Positions 1-5,809 are shown, numbered from the stretch's first letter. The stretch is DNA of 5,994 nucleotides from Bacillota bacterium (GCA_023443515.1 JAEZUC010000075.1:1-5994); one strand, 5' to 3'. The notes: a model not told the origin generated them from the sequence alone. A program made the numbers and translations.

Positions 1-170
1 GCGGAGAAGGAAAAGGCAAAGGAGCAGCCAAAGTAACAGGATATGTAACAGATATAATATCTCAATTGCCTGAAACAGTAGAAGCACTTACCGGAATGAA
101 CGTACTGGATTTCCTTAAAAAGAATACGGTTCAGACTCAGGATGAAAATCAAGCAGAAGATGTAGAGTAA
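1..170 (+). CDS. Flotillin-like protein, C-terminal end (5' truncated)
   Basis: Reading from base 3 gives 55 codons ending in TAA at 168-170; the start lies before the window. The tail begins with a Gly/Lys-rich stretch (GEGKGKGAAKV), followed by TGYVTDIISQLPETVEAL, TGMNVLDFLKK and an acidic end. The pattern of a glycine-rich linker, then A-[AS]-K-V-T-G-x-V, then Q-L-P-x-x-V-E-[AS]-L-T-G-[VM]-[ND]-[LV] is what I recall at the C-terminus of bacterial flotillins (FloT/YuaG type). These are SPFH-domain membrane scaffold proteins of functional membrane microdomains. Only the tail is visible, so the SPFH domain, membrane anchor and coiled coil cannot be checked, and the family call rests on motif memory. 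A strong terminator follows directly, so this is the last gene of its transcript and is not co-transcribed with the chemoreceptor downstream. Confidence 0.68.
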   Translation, partial: GEGKGKGAAKVTGYVTDIISQLPETVEALTGMNVLDFLKKNTVQTQDENQAEDVE

Positions 171-184
171 AGTCAACAACATAG

Positions 185-221
185 AAAAATAACCCTTGGT
201 ATTAACCAGGGGTTATTTTTT
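185..221 (+). terminator. Intrinsic terminator after the flotillin-like gene
   Basis: AATAACCCTTGGT (188-200) pairs with ACCAGGGGTTATT (205-217) around the four-base loop ATTA. The 13-bp stem contains one G-U pair. It is followed by TTTT (218-221), and the A run at 185-187 can extend the stem into the T run. It sits 15 bases after the stop codon and has the form of a Rho-independent terminator. Confidence 0.9.
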
Positions 222-309
222 GTGAATCATATGTTATATTTTGGGAAAAAATAGACTATTTTATAAGAAAAATATATATTTACTACTAAAATTCATAATT
301 AAACTAAAA

Positions 310-363
310 AAAATACTAAATTTAGCATAAAAATGAAAAAAATGTATTTAAATTTAGTATTTT
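310..363. repeat. AT-rich inverted repeat with internal TAAATTTAG direct repeats upstream of MCP1
   Basis: AAAATACTAAATTTA (310-324) is the exact reverse complement of TAAATTTAGTATTTT (349-363), with 24 bases between the arms. Because TAAATTTA is itself a palindrome, the arms also share the direct repeat TAAATTTAG (317-325 and 349-357), with starts 32 bases apart, close to three helical turns. The right arm lies between the -35 and -10 boxes of the proposed MCP1 promoter. This could be a paired operator or simply chance in very AT-rich DNA. No T tract follows, so it is not a terminator. Confidence 0.5.
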
Positions 364-375
364 GGAATGTATAAT
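347..375 (+). promoter_or_regulatory. Possible sigma-A promoter for MCP1
   Basis: A perfect -10 box TATAAT (370-375) lies 17 bases after a weak -35 box TTTAAA (347-352). Transcription would begin near 382, leaving a leader of about 50 bases before the ATG at 432. The weak -35 box and the repeat lying across the spacer suggest activator or repressor control, which is inference. The rest of the gap from 171 to 431 shows no gene and no riboswitch-like structure, and I found no match to a motility sigma factor (sigma-D) promoter. Confidence 0.5.
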
Positions 376-417
376 AAACTTAAAGGTTAATTTATATGTT
401 ACTTAAAAATTTATTAT

Positions 418-425
418 TGAGGAGT
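418..425 (+). promoter_or_regulatory. Ribosome binding site that fixes the MCP1 start at 432
   Basis: TGAGGAGT contains GAGGAG; its GGAG (421-424) stands seven bases before the ATG at 432. The upstream in-frame ATG at 396 has only AT-rich sequence before it. It would also add 12 residues (MLLKNLLLRSKY) that have no counterpart in the paralogue MCP2. Confidence 0.85.
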
Positions 426-431
426 AAATAT

Positions 432-2144
432 ATGTTAAGAAACTTAAAGATAGTATATAAAATAGTTCTGTTATCTGTTGTTTTACTTTCTTTTATAGTA
501 GTTGTGGGTGTTACAGGTTACCGTTATATTGATAGTGGACACAAAGACATGGATAGTATGTATCGGGACAGGCTATTGCCCGTTGAATGGCTAAACGATA
601 GTATAAGTAAAATAGATGAAAATGAAACATATATTCTTTATTTAATACTTAATAATAATAAACAGTTACAAAGTCAATATGAAAAAGATATTGAAAACAA
701 TTCAAAAAAAGTAGATGAAAATTGGGAAAACTATAAAAAAACAAAATTGGATAAATTTGAATCAGATAATATACCGGTATTTGAGGAAAACAGAAAAGCT
801 TTCAGGGAAATAAGGGATAAAATAATACTGGCAGTAAATTCAGGGAATGGTGAAGAAGCCCTTGAATTACTTAATAAAAATATTAGTTATTTGCGTGCCG
901 AGCAAAAAACACTTGAGGATTTGTCAGAATACTGTAGAAATGTTGCCAACAAAATAAATTTGGCTAATAATGAAAATTCTGTAGTTGCAATAAGAATTTT
1001 GACTTATGCAATTGCCATTTCTTTAGTAGTTGGCCTTTTACTTAGCTTTCTGATTGCATACGGGATAATTAAACCTATAGGTAAGCTTAAAAAAGAACTC
1101 AGTATATTAGCTCAAACGGGCGGAGACCTGACTAGAGAAATTGATATTAAAAGTAAAGACGAAGTCGGACAACTTGCAAATTCTGTAAATCAATTTTTGT
1201 TTAATATTAGAACAATTGTAAATGGAATAATTAAAGAAACAACAATTGTTGAAAATTCCATAGCCGTAGTTGATAAAAAAATGGGGGATTTAAATGCTTT
1301 TGTTGAAAATGTGTCATCCACTACCGAAGAGATTTCTGCCGGTATGGAGGAGACAGCGGCTGCAACTGAACAGGTAAATGCTTCATCTCTGGAAATTGAA
1401 TCTGCAATAGAAGCGATGAATGAAAAGGCTCAAAAAGGCTCAGCTGAAGCTGAAGAAATAGGCAACCGTGCCATTAGGTTAAGAGACAATTCAATACTAT
1501 CTGTAAAAACAGCAAATGAAATTTATGAAGAATCAACACATAAATTAAAAGAAGCATTGGAAAATTCAAAAGCAGTAGAACATATTAATGTTCTGACCGG
1601 AACAATATTACAAATATCCGACCAGACAAATCTTCTTGCACTGAATGCGGCAATAGAAGCTGCAAGAGCAGGCGAGGCAGGAAAGGGGTTTTCTGTTGTA
1701 GCCGACGAAATCCGAAAGTTGGCTGAGGAATCAAAGGCAGCAGTAAACGATATACAGAGGGTTACAAGCGAAGTTGTTTCTGCAGTTTCAGACCTTGCAG
1801 ATGGTTCCAGAACAGTTCTGGATTTTCTTGACCGTACTGTAAAACCCGATTATGCAGAAATGGTAAAAACAGGTGAATCCTACAATGAAGATTCAGCATT
1901 TGTTTATGAACTTGTTTCTGATTTTAGTGCAACATCACAGGAACTCACGGCGTCAGTGGAAGGAATAATCCGGGCTATTAATGATGTAACCAAAACAGTA
2001 AATGAGGGTGCTGCGGGAACGCAAAGCATAGCTGAGCAGAACATGGAAATAGTTGAAATGGTAAATAAGGTTAAGAATGAAATGGAAACCAGTAGCAGAA
2101 GTACTCAGAAACTAAAGGAAATAGTAGGTAAATTTACAGTATAG
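432..2144 (+). CDS. Methyl-accepting chemotaxis protein (MCP1, intact)
   Basis: This 570-residue transmembrane chemoreceptor would signal to CheA/CheW in the polar array. From the N-terminus it has TM1 (about 11-30), an extracytoplasmic helical sensor (31-187), TM2 (about 188-212), a HAMP domain (about 211-265, with P215 and the DEVGQL motif at 243-248) and the MCP signalling domain. The hairpin tip is near 399-416 (QTNLLALNAAIEAARAGE). The sensor carries the DRLLPVEWL segment (46-54) typical of four-helix-bundle MCP sensors; the ligand cannot be read from it. Adaptational methylation motifs are visible as paired E/Q residues flanked by small residues at E299-E300, E306-E307, E313-Q314 and Q503-E504. 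There is no C-terminal NWETF-type pentapeptide for CheR/CheB tethering; the protein ends in KEIVGKFTV. The start at 432 was chosen from its ribosome binding site and alignment to MCP2. The signalling half is nearly duplicated in MCP2. Confidence 0.96.
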   Translation: MLRNLKIVYKIVLLSVVLLSFIVVVGVTGYRYIDSGHKDMDSMYRDRLLPVEWLNDSISKIDENETYILYLILNNNKQLQSQYEKDIENNSKKVDENWENYKKTKLDKFESDNIPVFEENRKAFREIRDKIILAVNSGNGEEALELLNKNISYLRAEQKTLEDLSEYCRNVANKINLANNENSVVAIRILTYAIAISLVVGLLLSFLIAYGIIKPIGKLKKELSILAQTGGDLTREIDIKSKDEVGQLANSVNQFLFNIRTIVNGIIKETTIVENSIAVVDKKMGDLNAFVENVSSTTEEISAGMEETAAATEQVNASSLEIESAIEAMNEKAQKGSAEAEEIGNRAIRLRDNSILSVKTANEIYEESTHKLKEALENSKAVEHINVLTGTILQISDQTNLLALNAAIEAARAGEAGKGFSVVADEIRKLAEESKAAVNDIQRVTSEVVSAVSDLADGSRTVLDFLDRTVKPDYAEMVKTGESYNEDSAFVYELVSDFSATSQELTASVEGIIRAINDVTKTVNEGAAGTQSIAEQNMEIVEMVNKVKNEMETSSRSTQKLKEIVGKFTV

Positions 2145-2151
2145 ATTTCTA
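1301..2151 (+). repeat. Long direct repeat, copy 1 (signalling half of MCP1)
   Basis: These 851 bases align without gaps to 4879-5729 at a constant offset of 3578. Long exact runs include 33 bases at 1704-1736 and 30 bases at 1769-1798. Similarity continues seven bases past the stop codon (ATTTCTA). The two copies are in the same orientation and flank the ABC-F gene. Confidence 0.85.
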
Positions 2152-2181
2152 TGGACTAAAGCCATAAATATAAGTTATACT
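2152..2181 (+). promoter_or_regulatory. Possible promoter for the ABC-F gene
   Basis: TGGACT (2152-2157) and TATACT (2176-2181) are separated by 18 bases and resemble a sigma-A promoter, starting eight bases after the MCP1 stop. No U-tailed hairpin precedes it, so read-through from MCP1 is also likely. The leader would be only about 30 bases, too short for the leader-peptide attenuators found before many antibiotic-resistance ABC-F genes. Confidence 0.4.
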
Positions 2182-2208
2182 AGTTCTGCGAATAATATAT
2201 TTTTTATC

Positions 2209-2213
2209 AGGGG
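2209..2213 (+). promoter_or_regulatory. Ribosome binding site of the ABC-F gene
   Basis: AGGGG stands six bases before the ATG at 2220 and supports that start. Confidence 0.65.
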
Positions 2214-2219
2214 TACAAA

Positions 2220-3776
2220 ATGAGTATATTAAATGTAGAGAATGTAAGTCACGGCTTTGGTGCCAGAAAAATATTGGAGGATGCCTCTTTCAGACTTTTA
2301 AAGGGAGAGCATGTAGGCCTTGTGGGTGCCAATGGTGAAGGAAAGTCCACTTTTTTAAATATTATAACCGGTAAGCTTATGCCCGATGAGGGTAAGGTGG
2401 AATGGTGCAACAGAATTACAACGGGATATCTTGACCAACATACGGTTCTTACTCCGGGAAAGACTATCAGAGAAGCACTTCGAGAAGCTTTTCAGTATAT
2501 GTTTGATTTGGAAAAGGAAATGCTGGAGATATATGAAAAAATGGGAGATGCTTCAGAGAGTGAAATTAACTCAATGATGGAAGATGTAGGGGATATACAG
2601 AACGTTTTGGAGCATAACGGCTTTTATATATTGGATTCAAAGATAGAAGAAGTAGCAAACGGTCTGGGGCTTGGAGATATAGGTCTTGAAACAGATGTAG
2701 CAAACCTGAGCGGAGGACAGAGGGCAAAGGTTCTCCTCACAAAACTACTTTTGCAAAGCCCTATGATATTAATATTGGACGAGCCTACCAACTTTTTGGA
2801 CGAGAATCATATCAACTGGCTTAAAAATTATCTGAAAAATTATGAAAATGCATTCATTCTTGTTTCTCACGACATTCCATTTTTGAACGATGTTGTAAAT
2901 GTAATTTACCATGTTGAGAATGCTGTTCTTACAAGGTATGCGGGAAATTATGATGAGTTCCAGAGAATGTATCAGCTGGCAAAACAGCAGACCCAGCAGG
3001 CATATGAGAAGCAGCAGAAGGAAATTGAGAAGCTTGAGGATTTCATAGCCAGAAATAAGGCTCGCGTGGCAACAACAAACATGGCAAAGAGCAGACAGAA
3101 AAAGCTGGACAAGATGGATATTATCGAGAAGGTTAAGGAAAAGGCTAAACCCATTTTCAAATTCAGAGAGGCAAGGGCTCCGGGAAGGTATATTTTTCAG
3201 ACTGAAAATCTTGTAATCGGCTATGAATCAGCTTTGTCAAGTCCTTTGAACATCTCCTTAGAGAGAGGGCAAAAAGTAGCTGTAAAGGGAGTAAACGGGC
3301 TTGGTAAATCTACTTTGATGAAAACCCTTTTAGGTGTACAAAAGCCATTTTCAGGAAGTGTAAAGCTTGATGATTACCTGTATCCGGGCTACTTTGAACA
3401 GGAATCTGAACGCTATAACAGCAATACGGCTTTAGAAGAGGTGTGGAACGATTATCCCGGTATGAGCAATGCCGAGGTACGAGGAGCTTTGGCTAAATGC
3501 GGTTTGACTACAGAGCATATAACAAGCCAGATGATGGTACTCAGCGGAGGCGAAAATGCCAAGGTAAGACTGTGTAAGCTTATGTTGAAGGATGTTAACT
3601 GGCTTATACTGGATGAGCCTACAAACCATCTGGATGTTGATGCAAAAGACGAGTTAAAAAAGGCATTGAGAGAGTTTAAGGGTACAGTACTTTTGGTATG
3701 CCACGAACCTGAATTTTATGAAGATTGGGTTACCGAAGTCTGGAATGTGGAAAACTGGACAACAAAAATAGTTTAA
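2220..3776 (+). CDS. ABC-F family ATPase (two ATP-binding domains, no membrane segment)
   Basis: This 518-residue protein has two ABC ATPase domains joined by a charged helical linker and no transmembrane segments, as in ABC-F proteins. Known members of this family act on the ribosome as translation factors or antibiotic-protection proteins rather than as transporters. Domain 1 has Walker A GANGEGKST (36-44, K42), a Q-loop near Q73, signature LSGGQ (163-167), Walker B with E188 in DEPTNFLD and H-loop SHD (216-218). The linker (about 245-312) is rich in Q, K and E and would contact tRNA. Domain 2 has Walker A GVNGLGKST (357-365, K363), Q394, signature LSGGE (441-445), Walker B with E466 in DEPTNHLD and an unusual H-loop CHE (494-496). 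Both catalytic glutamates are present, so it should hydrolyse ATP. The length fits the YkpA/YbiT-like size class, but I cannot name the subfamily. It lies 75 bases after MCP1 and ends at a terminator. A resistance role is possible but unsupported here. Confidence 0.94.
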   Translation: MSILNVENVSHGFGARKILEDASFRLLKGEHVGLVGANGEGKSTFLNIITGKLMPDEGKVEWCNRITTGYLDQHTVLTPGKTIREALREAFQYMFDLEKEMLEIYEKMGDASESEINSMMEDVGDIQNVLEHNGFYILDSKIEEVANGLGLGDIGLETDVANLSGGQRAKVLLTKLLLQSPMILILDEPTNFLDENHINWLKNYLKNYENAFILVSHDIPFLNDVVNVIYHVENAVLTRYAGNYDEFQRMYQLAKQQTQQAYEKQQKEIEKLEDFIARNKARVATTNMAKSRQKKLDKMDIIEKVKEKAKPIFKFREARAPGRYIFQTENLVIGYESALSSPLNISLERGQKVAVKGVNGLGKSTLMKTLLGVQKPFSGSVKLDDYLYPGYFEQESERYNSNTALEEVWNDYPGMSNAEVRGALAKCGLTTEHITSQMMVLSGGENAKVRLCKLMLKDVNWLILDEPTNHLDVDAKDELKKALREFKGTVLLVCHEPEFYEDWVTEVWNVENWTTKIV

Positions 3777-3788
3777 CAGAGTTAATAA

Positions 3789-3844
3789 GCAAAATAAAAA
3801 GTACTTATCTTATTTTAGATTAGTACTTTTATTTTGCATTTTTT
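3789..3844 (+). terminator. Long intrinsic terminator after the ABC-F gene
   Basis: GCAAAATAAAAAGTACT (3789-3805) pairs with AGTACTTTTATTTTGC (3822-3837), leaving one bulged A. After a T-T mismatch, ATCT (3807-3810) pairs with AGAT (3817-3820) around the loop TATTTT. The hairpin is followed by six T (3839-3844). It starts 12 bases after the stop codon and separates the ABC-F unit from MCP2. Confidence 0.9.
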
Positions 3845-3926
3845 ATCTTGATTTCAATAGTTTTATATGAAGTAAGTAACAGGAAAAGAACTGGACAAAA
3901 TCACTGTCATTCTTTTTCAACAATAT

Positions 3927-3955
3927 TTGACAATTTAAGCAACTAGTATTAGAAT
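3927..3955 (+). promoter_or_regulatory. Sigma-A promoter of MCP2
   Basis: A perfect -35 box TTGACA (3927-3932) and a -10 box TAGAAT (3950-3955, five of six consensus) are separated by the ideal 17 bases. Transcription would start near 3962, giving a leader of about 46 bases. This is a much better promoter than the one proposed for MCP1, so the broken copy still has strong transcription signals. The rest of the gap from 3845 to 4007 shows no gene. Confidence 0.8.
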
Positions 3956-3992
3956 TAGATAATTAATTAAAAGGTTTTATTAATTTACAAAT

Positions 3993-3997
3993 GGAGG
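3993..3997 (+). promoter_or_regulatory. Ribosome binding site of MCP2
   Basis: GGAGG stands ten bases before the ATG at 4008. An ATG at 3991 overlaps it but reaches a stop after three codons, so 4008 is the start; the MCP1 alignment (MLRNLKI against MLKNVKI) agrees. Confidence 0.85.
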
Positions 3998-4007
3998 AAT
4001 AATATTT

Positions 4008-4580
4008 ATGCTCAAAAATGTAAAAATTACTTACAAAATTCTAGTTCTATCTGTCGTTCTAATTGCATTTATATTTTTGGTCGGTACTGTAGGATATTAT
4101 TATGTTAATAACATACATGACACTATGATGGATATGTACCAAGAGGACTTTTTGCCGTCAAATTGGTTATCAGAGGCAATTATTCAAACAAATGAAAATG
4201 AAGCCTTATTGTTAAATGCAATTATATACAATGATAATGAATCAGAGCTAAACAAGTATTTGCAAAATTTGGAACACGGAACAAAAGAAATAGATGCAAA
4301 CGTAGAAAAATATAAAAATACTAAATTGGATAAATTCCAAAAAGATACCCTTGTTGAAGTCGAAAGTAATAAGAGTGCATACAGGGAGGCAAGAAATAAA
4401 ATTATTGAGTCATTAAGAAGGGGTAAACAGGAAGAAGCTTTAAAGCTTCTGAGTGAAAGTACAGAGTTTTTACGAAATGAGCAAAAGGCCCTTTACACTT
4501 ATCAGAATATAATTCCACAGAAGCTATGCAAAAGAACAAACAAAATGACACACATTATAATTCCTCAATACGTACCATGA
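4008..4580 (+). CDS. MCP2 N-terminal fragment: TM1 and most of the sensor domain
   Basis: As read, this frame encodes 190 residues. Residues 1-162 match MCP1 (about 73 of 161 positions identical by hand count): TM1 at about 11-30, then the helical sensor with the LPSNWL and NTKLDKF segments. Residues from about 163 are out-of-register translation (for example QKLCKRTNK) with no relation to MCP1. On its own the fragment lacks TM2, HAMP and the signalling domain, so it could not signal alone. Translation from the GGAGG site is expected to be good. It should be read as part of the broken gene unless resequencing restores the frame. Confidence 0.6.
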   Translation: MLKNVKITYKILVLSVVLIAFIFLVGTVGYYYVNNIHDTMMDMYQEDFLPSNWLSEAIIQTNENEALLLNAIIYNDNESELNKYLQNLEHGTKEIDANVEKYKNTKLDKFQKDTLVEVESNKSAYREARNKIIESLRRGKQEEALKLLSESTEFLRNEQKALYTYQNIIPQKLCKRTNKMTHIIIPQYVP

Positions 4581-5722
4581 TAGTGTTTGAAGTACTGTCT
4601 CTATTATTTGGAATAGCTCTCTCTATTGTAATAGGTAGAGGAATAATTAGTCCAATTACCAAACTAAAAAAAGAGCTCAAATTACTAGCGCAAGCAGGCG
4701 GAGACCTTACACAGGAAATAGATATTAAGGGTAAGGATGAAGTGGGACAGCTTGCCGATTCAGTTAATGAATTTTTAGCTAATCTGAGAAATATTGTAAG
4801 GGGGATAATTAAAGAATCAACGGTTGTTGAAAACTCCATTGCATTAGTGGGACAGAAGATGGAGGATTTAAACTCATTTGTTGAAAATGTTTCCTCTACC
4901 ACCGAAGAGATTTCTGCAGGTATGGAGGAAACAGCTGCCGCAACTGAACAGGTAAATGCATCATCACAGGAAATTGAATCTGCAATAGAAGCCATGAATG
5001 AGAAGGCTCAGAAGGGTTCAACTGAAGCTGAAGCAATAGGCAACCGTGCCATTAGATTAAGAGACAGTTCAATACTATCCGTAAAAACAGCAAATAACAT
5101 TTATCAAGAAACAACACATAAATTAAAAACCGCATTGGAAAATTCAAAAGCTGTAGAACATATTAATGTCTTGACAGGAACAATATTACAAATATCTGAC
5201 CAGACCAATCTTCTAGCACTGAATGCGGCAATAGAAGCAGCAAGGGCAGGCGAAGCAGGAAGGGGATTTGCTGTTGTAGCAGACGAAATCCGAAAGTTGG
5301 CTGAGGAATCAAAGATAGCAGTAAACGAGATACAGAAGGTTACAAACGAAGTTGTTTCTGCAGTTTCAGACCTTGCCGAGGGTTCCAGAACAGTTCTGGA
5401 TTTTCTGGACGATACTGTCAAACCTGATTATGCAGAAATGGTGCAAACTGGTGAATCCTATAATAACGATGCAGTATTTGTTTATGAACTTGTAACTGAT
5501 TTTAGTGCAACCTCACAAGAACTCACAGCTTCAGTAGAAGGAATAATCCGTGCTATTAATGATGTAACCAAAACCGTAAATGAGGGTGCAGCGGGAACAC
5601 AAAGCATAGCCGAACAGAATATTGAGATAGTTGAGATGGTAAGTAAGGTTAAGGACGAAATGGAAACCAGTAGAAGAAGTACTCAGAAGCTAAAGGAAAT
5701 TGTCGGTAAATTTACAGTATAG
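4526..5722 (+). CDS. MCP2 C-terminal fragment: TM2, HAMP and MCP signalling domain
   Basis: Counting from the ATG at 4526 this is 398 residues: TM2 at about 17-39, HAMP from about 40 to 95 (ISPITKL, then DEVGQLADSVNEF) and a full MCP signalling domain with tip QTNLLALNAAIEAARAGE. The signalling part differs from MCP1 at about 25 of 281 residues. The frame is open from 4481, after an in-frame TGA at 4478. The ATG at 4526 has only AGAAG two bases before it, which is too close for good initiation. A second in-frame ATG at 4577 overlaps the stop of the upstream fragment as ATGA and would give 381 residues starting right at TM2. If made, the fragment could insert in the membrane and join receptor arrays without a sensor, which is inference. 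Confidence 0.6.
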   Translation: MQKNKQNDTHYNSSIRTMIVFEVLSLLFGIALSIVIGRGIISPITKLKKELKLLAQAGGDLTQEIDIKGKDEVGQLADSVNEFLANLRNIVRGIIKESTVVENSIALVGQKMEDLNSFVENVSSTTEEISAGMEETAAATEQVNASSQEIESAIEAMNEKAQKGSTEAEAIGNRAIRLRDSSILSVKTANNIYQETTHKLKTALENSKAVEHINVLTGTILQISDQTNLLALNAAIEAARAGEAGRGFAVVADEIRKLAEESKIAVNEIQKVTNEVVSAVSDLAEGSRTVLDFLDDTVKPDYAEMVQTGESYNNDAVFVYELVTDFSATSQELTASVEGIIRAINDVTKTVNEGAAGTQSIAEQNIEIVEMVSKVKDEMETSRRSTQKLKEIVGKFTV

Positions 5723-5729
5723 ATTTCTA
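4879..5729 (+). repeat. Long direct repeat, copy 2 (signalling half of MCP2)
   Basis: This is the partner of 1301-2151, gap-free at offset 3578. Its exact runs include 5282-5314 (33 bases), 5347-5376 (30 bases) and 5381-5406 (26 bases). Many silent third positions are shared, so this is DNA-level and not only protein-level similarity. Recombination between the copies would remove about 3.6 kb, including the ABC-F gene, and fuse the MCP1 sensor to the MCP2 signalling domain. Confidence 0.85.
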
Positions 5730-5731
5730 AC

Positions 5732-5760
5732 TTGACTTTTAAATATTGATTTGATATTAT
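5732..5760 (+). promoter_or_regulatory. Sigma-A promoter of the LacI-family gene
   Basis: TTGACT (5732-5737) and TATTAT (5755-5760) are separated by 17 bases. Transcription would start near 5767, at the edge of the AAACGTTT palindrome. It begins ten bases after the MCP2 stop, and no clear terminator lies between, so read-through from MCP2 is possible too. Confidence 0.75.
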
Positions 5761-5767
5761 AAATACA

Positions 5768-5781
5768 GTTAAACGTTTCGC
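5768..5781. promoter_or_regulatory. LacI-family operator-like palindrome (likely autoregulatory)
   Basis: The eight-base perfect palindrome AAACGTTT (5771-5778), centred on CG, has the form of LacI-family operators, in which the hinge helices insert at a central CG step. It lies just downstream of the predicted -10 box, over the likely transcription start, where bound repressor would block initiation. Flanking symmetry is poor (only G5768 with C5781). Autoregulation by the adjacent gene is inference. Confidence 0.5.
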
Positions 5782-5786
5782 GAATG

Positions 5787-5795
5787 AAGGTGATC
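5787..5795 (+). promoter_or_regulatory. Shine-Dalgarno-like AAGGTGATC before the LacI-family gene
   Basis: GGTGATC (5789-5795) is exactly complementary to the 3' end of 16S rRNA, as the downstream part of AAGGAGGTGATC. Its GG (5789-5790) is seven bases before an ATC codon at 5798 but 19 bases before the first usable ATG at 5810. The site therefore favours a start at 5798. Confidence 0.5.
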
Positions 5796-5809
5796 ATATC
5801 TCTGCTACA

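Larger units (their letters stand above)
4008..5722 (+). pseudogene. Methyl-accepting chemotaxis protein (MCP2), frameshifted
   Basis: This is a paralogue of MCP1 whose reading frame breaks after about codon 162. The N-terminal part follows MCP1 to NEQKAL (MCP1: AEQKTL) and then runs out of register to a TGA at 4578-4580. The -1 frame resumes the match at LSEY (from 4499), aligned with LSEY of MCP1, and runs on to the same KEIVGKFTV end. Between the CTT codon (4491-4493) and the TTA of LSEY there are five bases, where MCP1 has six, so one base is missing in about 4491-4498. Restoring it gives 571 residues against 570 for MCP1. The restored protein would have TM1, a four-helix sensor, TM2, HAMP and an MCP signalling domain with an intact tip and methylation motifs. 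Promoter and ribosome binding site are intact, and the downstream half shows no further damage, so the lesion is recent, a sequencing error, or tolerated. Confidence 0.85.

Noticed and set aside
396..431. Upstream ATG at 396 as the MCP1 start
   Set aside because: It lacks a ribosome binding site, and its 12 extra residues have no match in MCP2. The ATG at 432 has GAGGAG at good spacing.
171..431. Cyclic-di-GMP or other riboswitch before the chemoreceptors (also checked 3845-4007)
   Set aside because: Both leaders are short and AT-rich with no GC-containing multi-helix fold or recognisable conserved core. The only stable hairpin is the flotillin terminator.
2150..2166. TATGG/CCATA hairpin after MCP1 as a terminator
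   Set aside because: It has only five base pairs, a seven-base loop and no T tract, so it is not a credible terminator; read-through into the ABC-F gene remains likely.
2386..2577. Short open frames within the ABC-F gene (2386-2577 plus strand; 2972-3160 and 3432-3629 minus strand)
   Set aside because: They overlap clear ABC-F coding sequence, are unlike any family I recognise and lack convincing start signals.
4489..4495. CCCTTTA heptamer at the MCP2 break, resembling a -1 programmed frameshift site
   Set aside because: The upstream frame reads GCC CTT TAC here, so the heptamer is not in the X-XXY-YYZ phase needed for tandem -1 slippage, and I see no strong hairpin just downstream. A plain deletion explains the data better.
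4555..4995. Minus-strand open frame of 146 codons inside MCP2, and a similar one at 5104-5421
   Set aside because: Both lie opposite the conserved MCP signalling-domain coding sequence, have Ser/Ala-rich low-information translations with no recognisable domain, and look like antisense shadows.
1301..5729. The long repeats as ends of a mobile element carrying the ABC-F gene
   Set aside because: The repeats are the coding halves of two homologous receptors. No transposase, integrase or terminal inverted repeats are visible, so gene duplication is the simpler reading.
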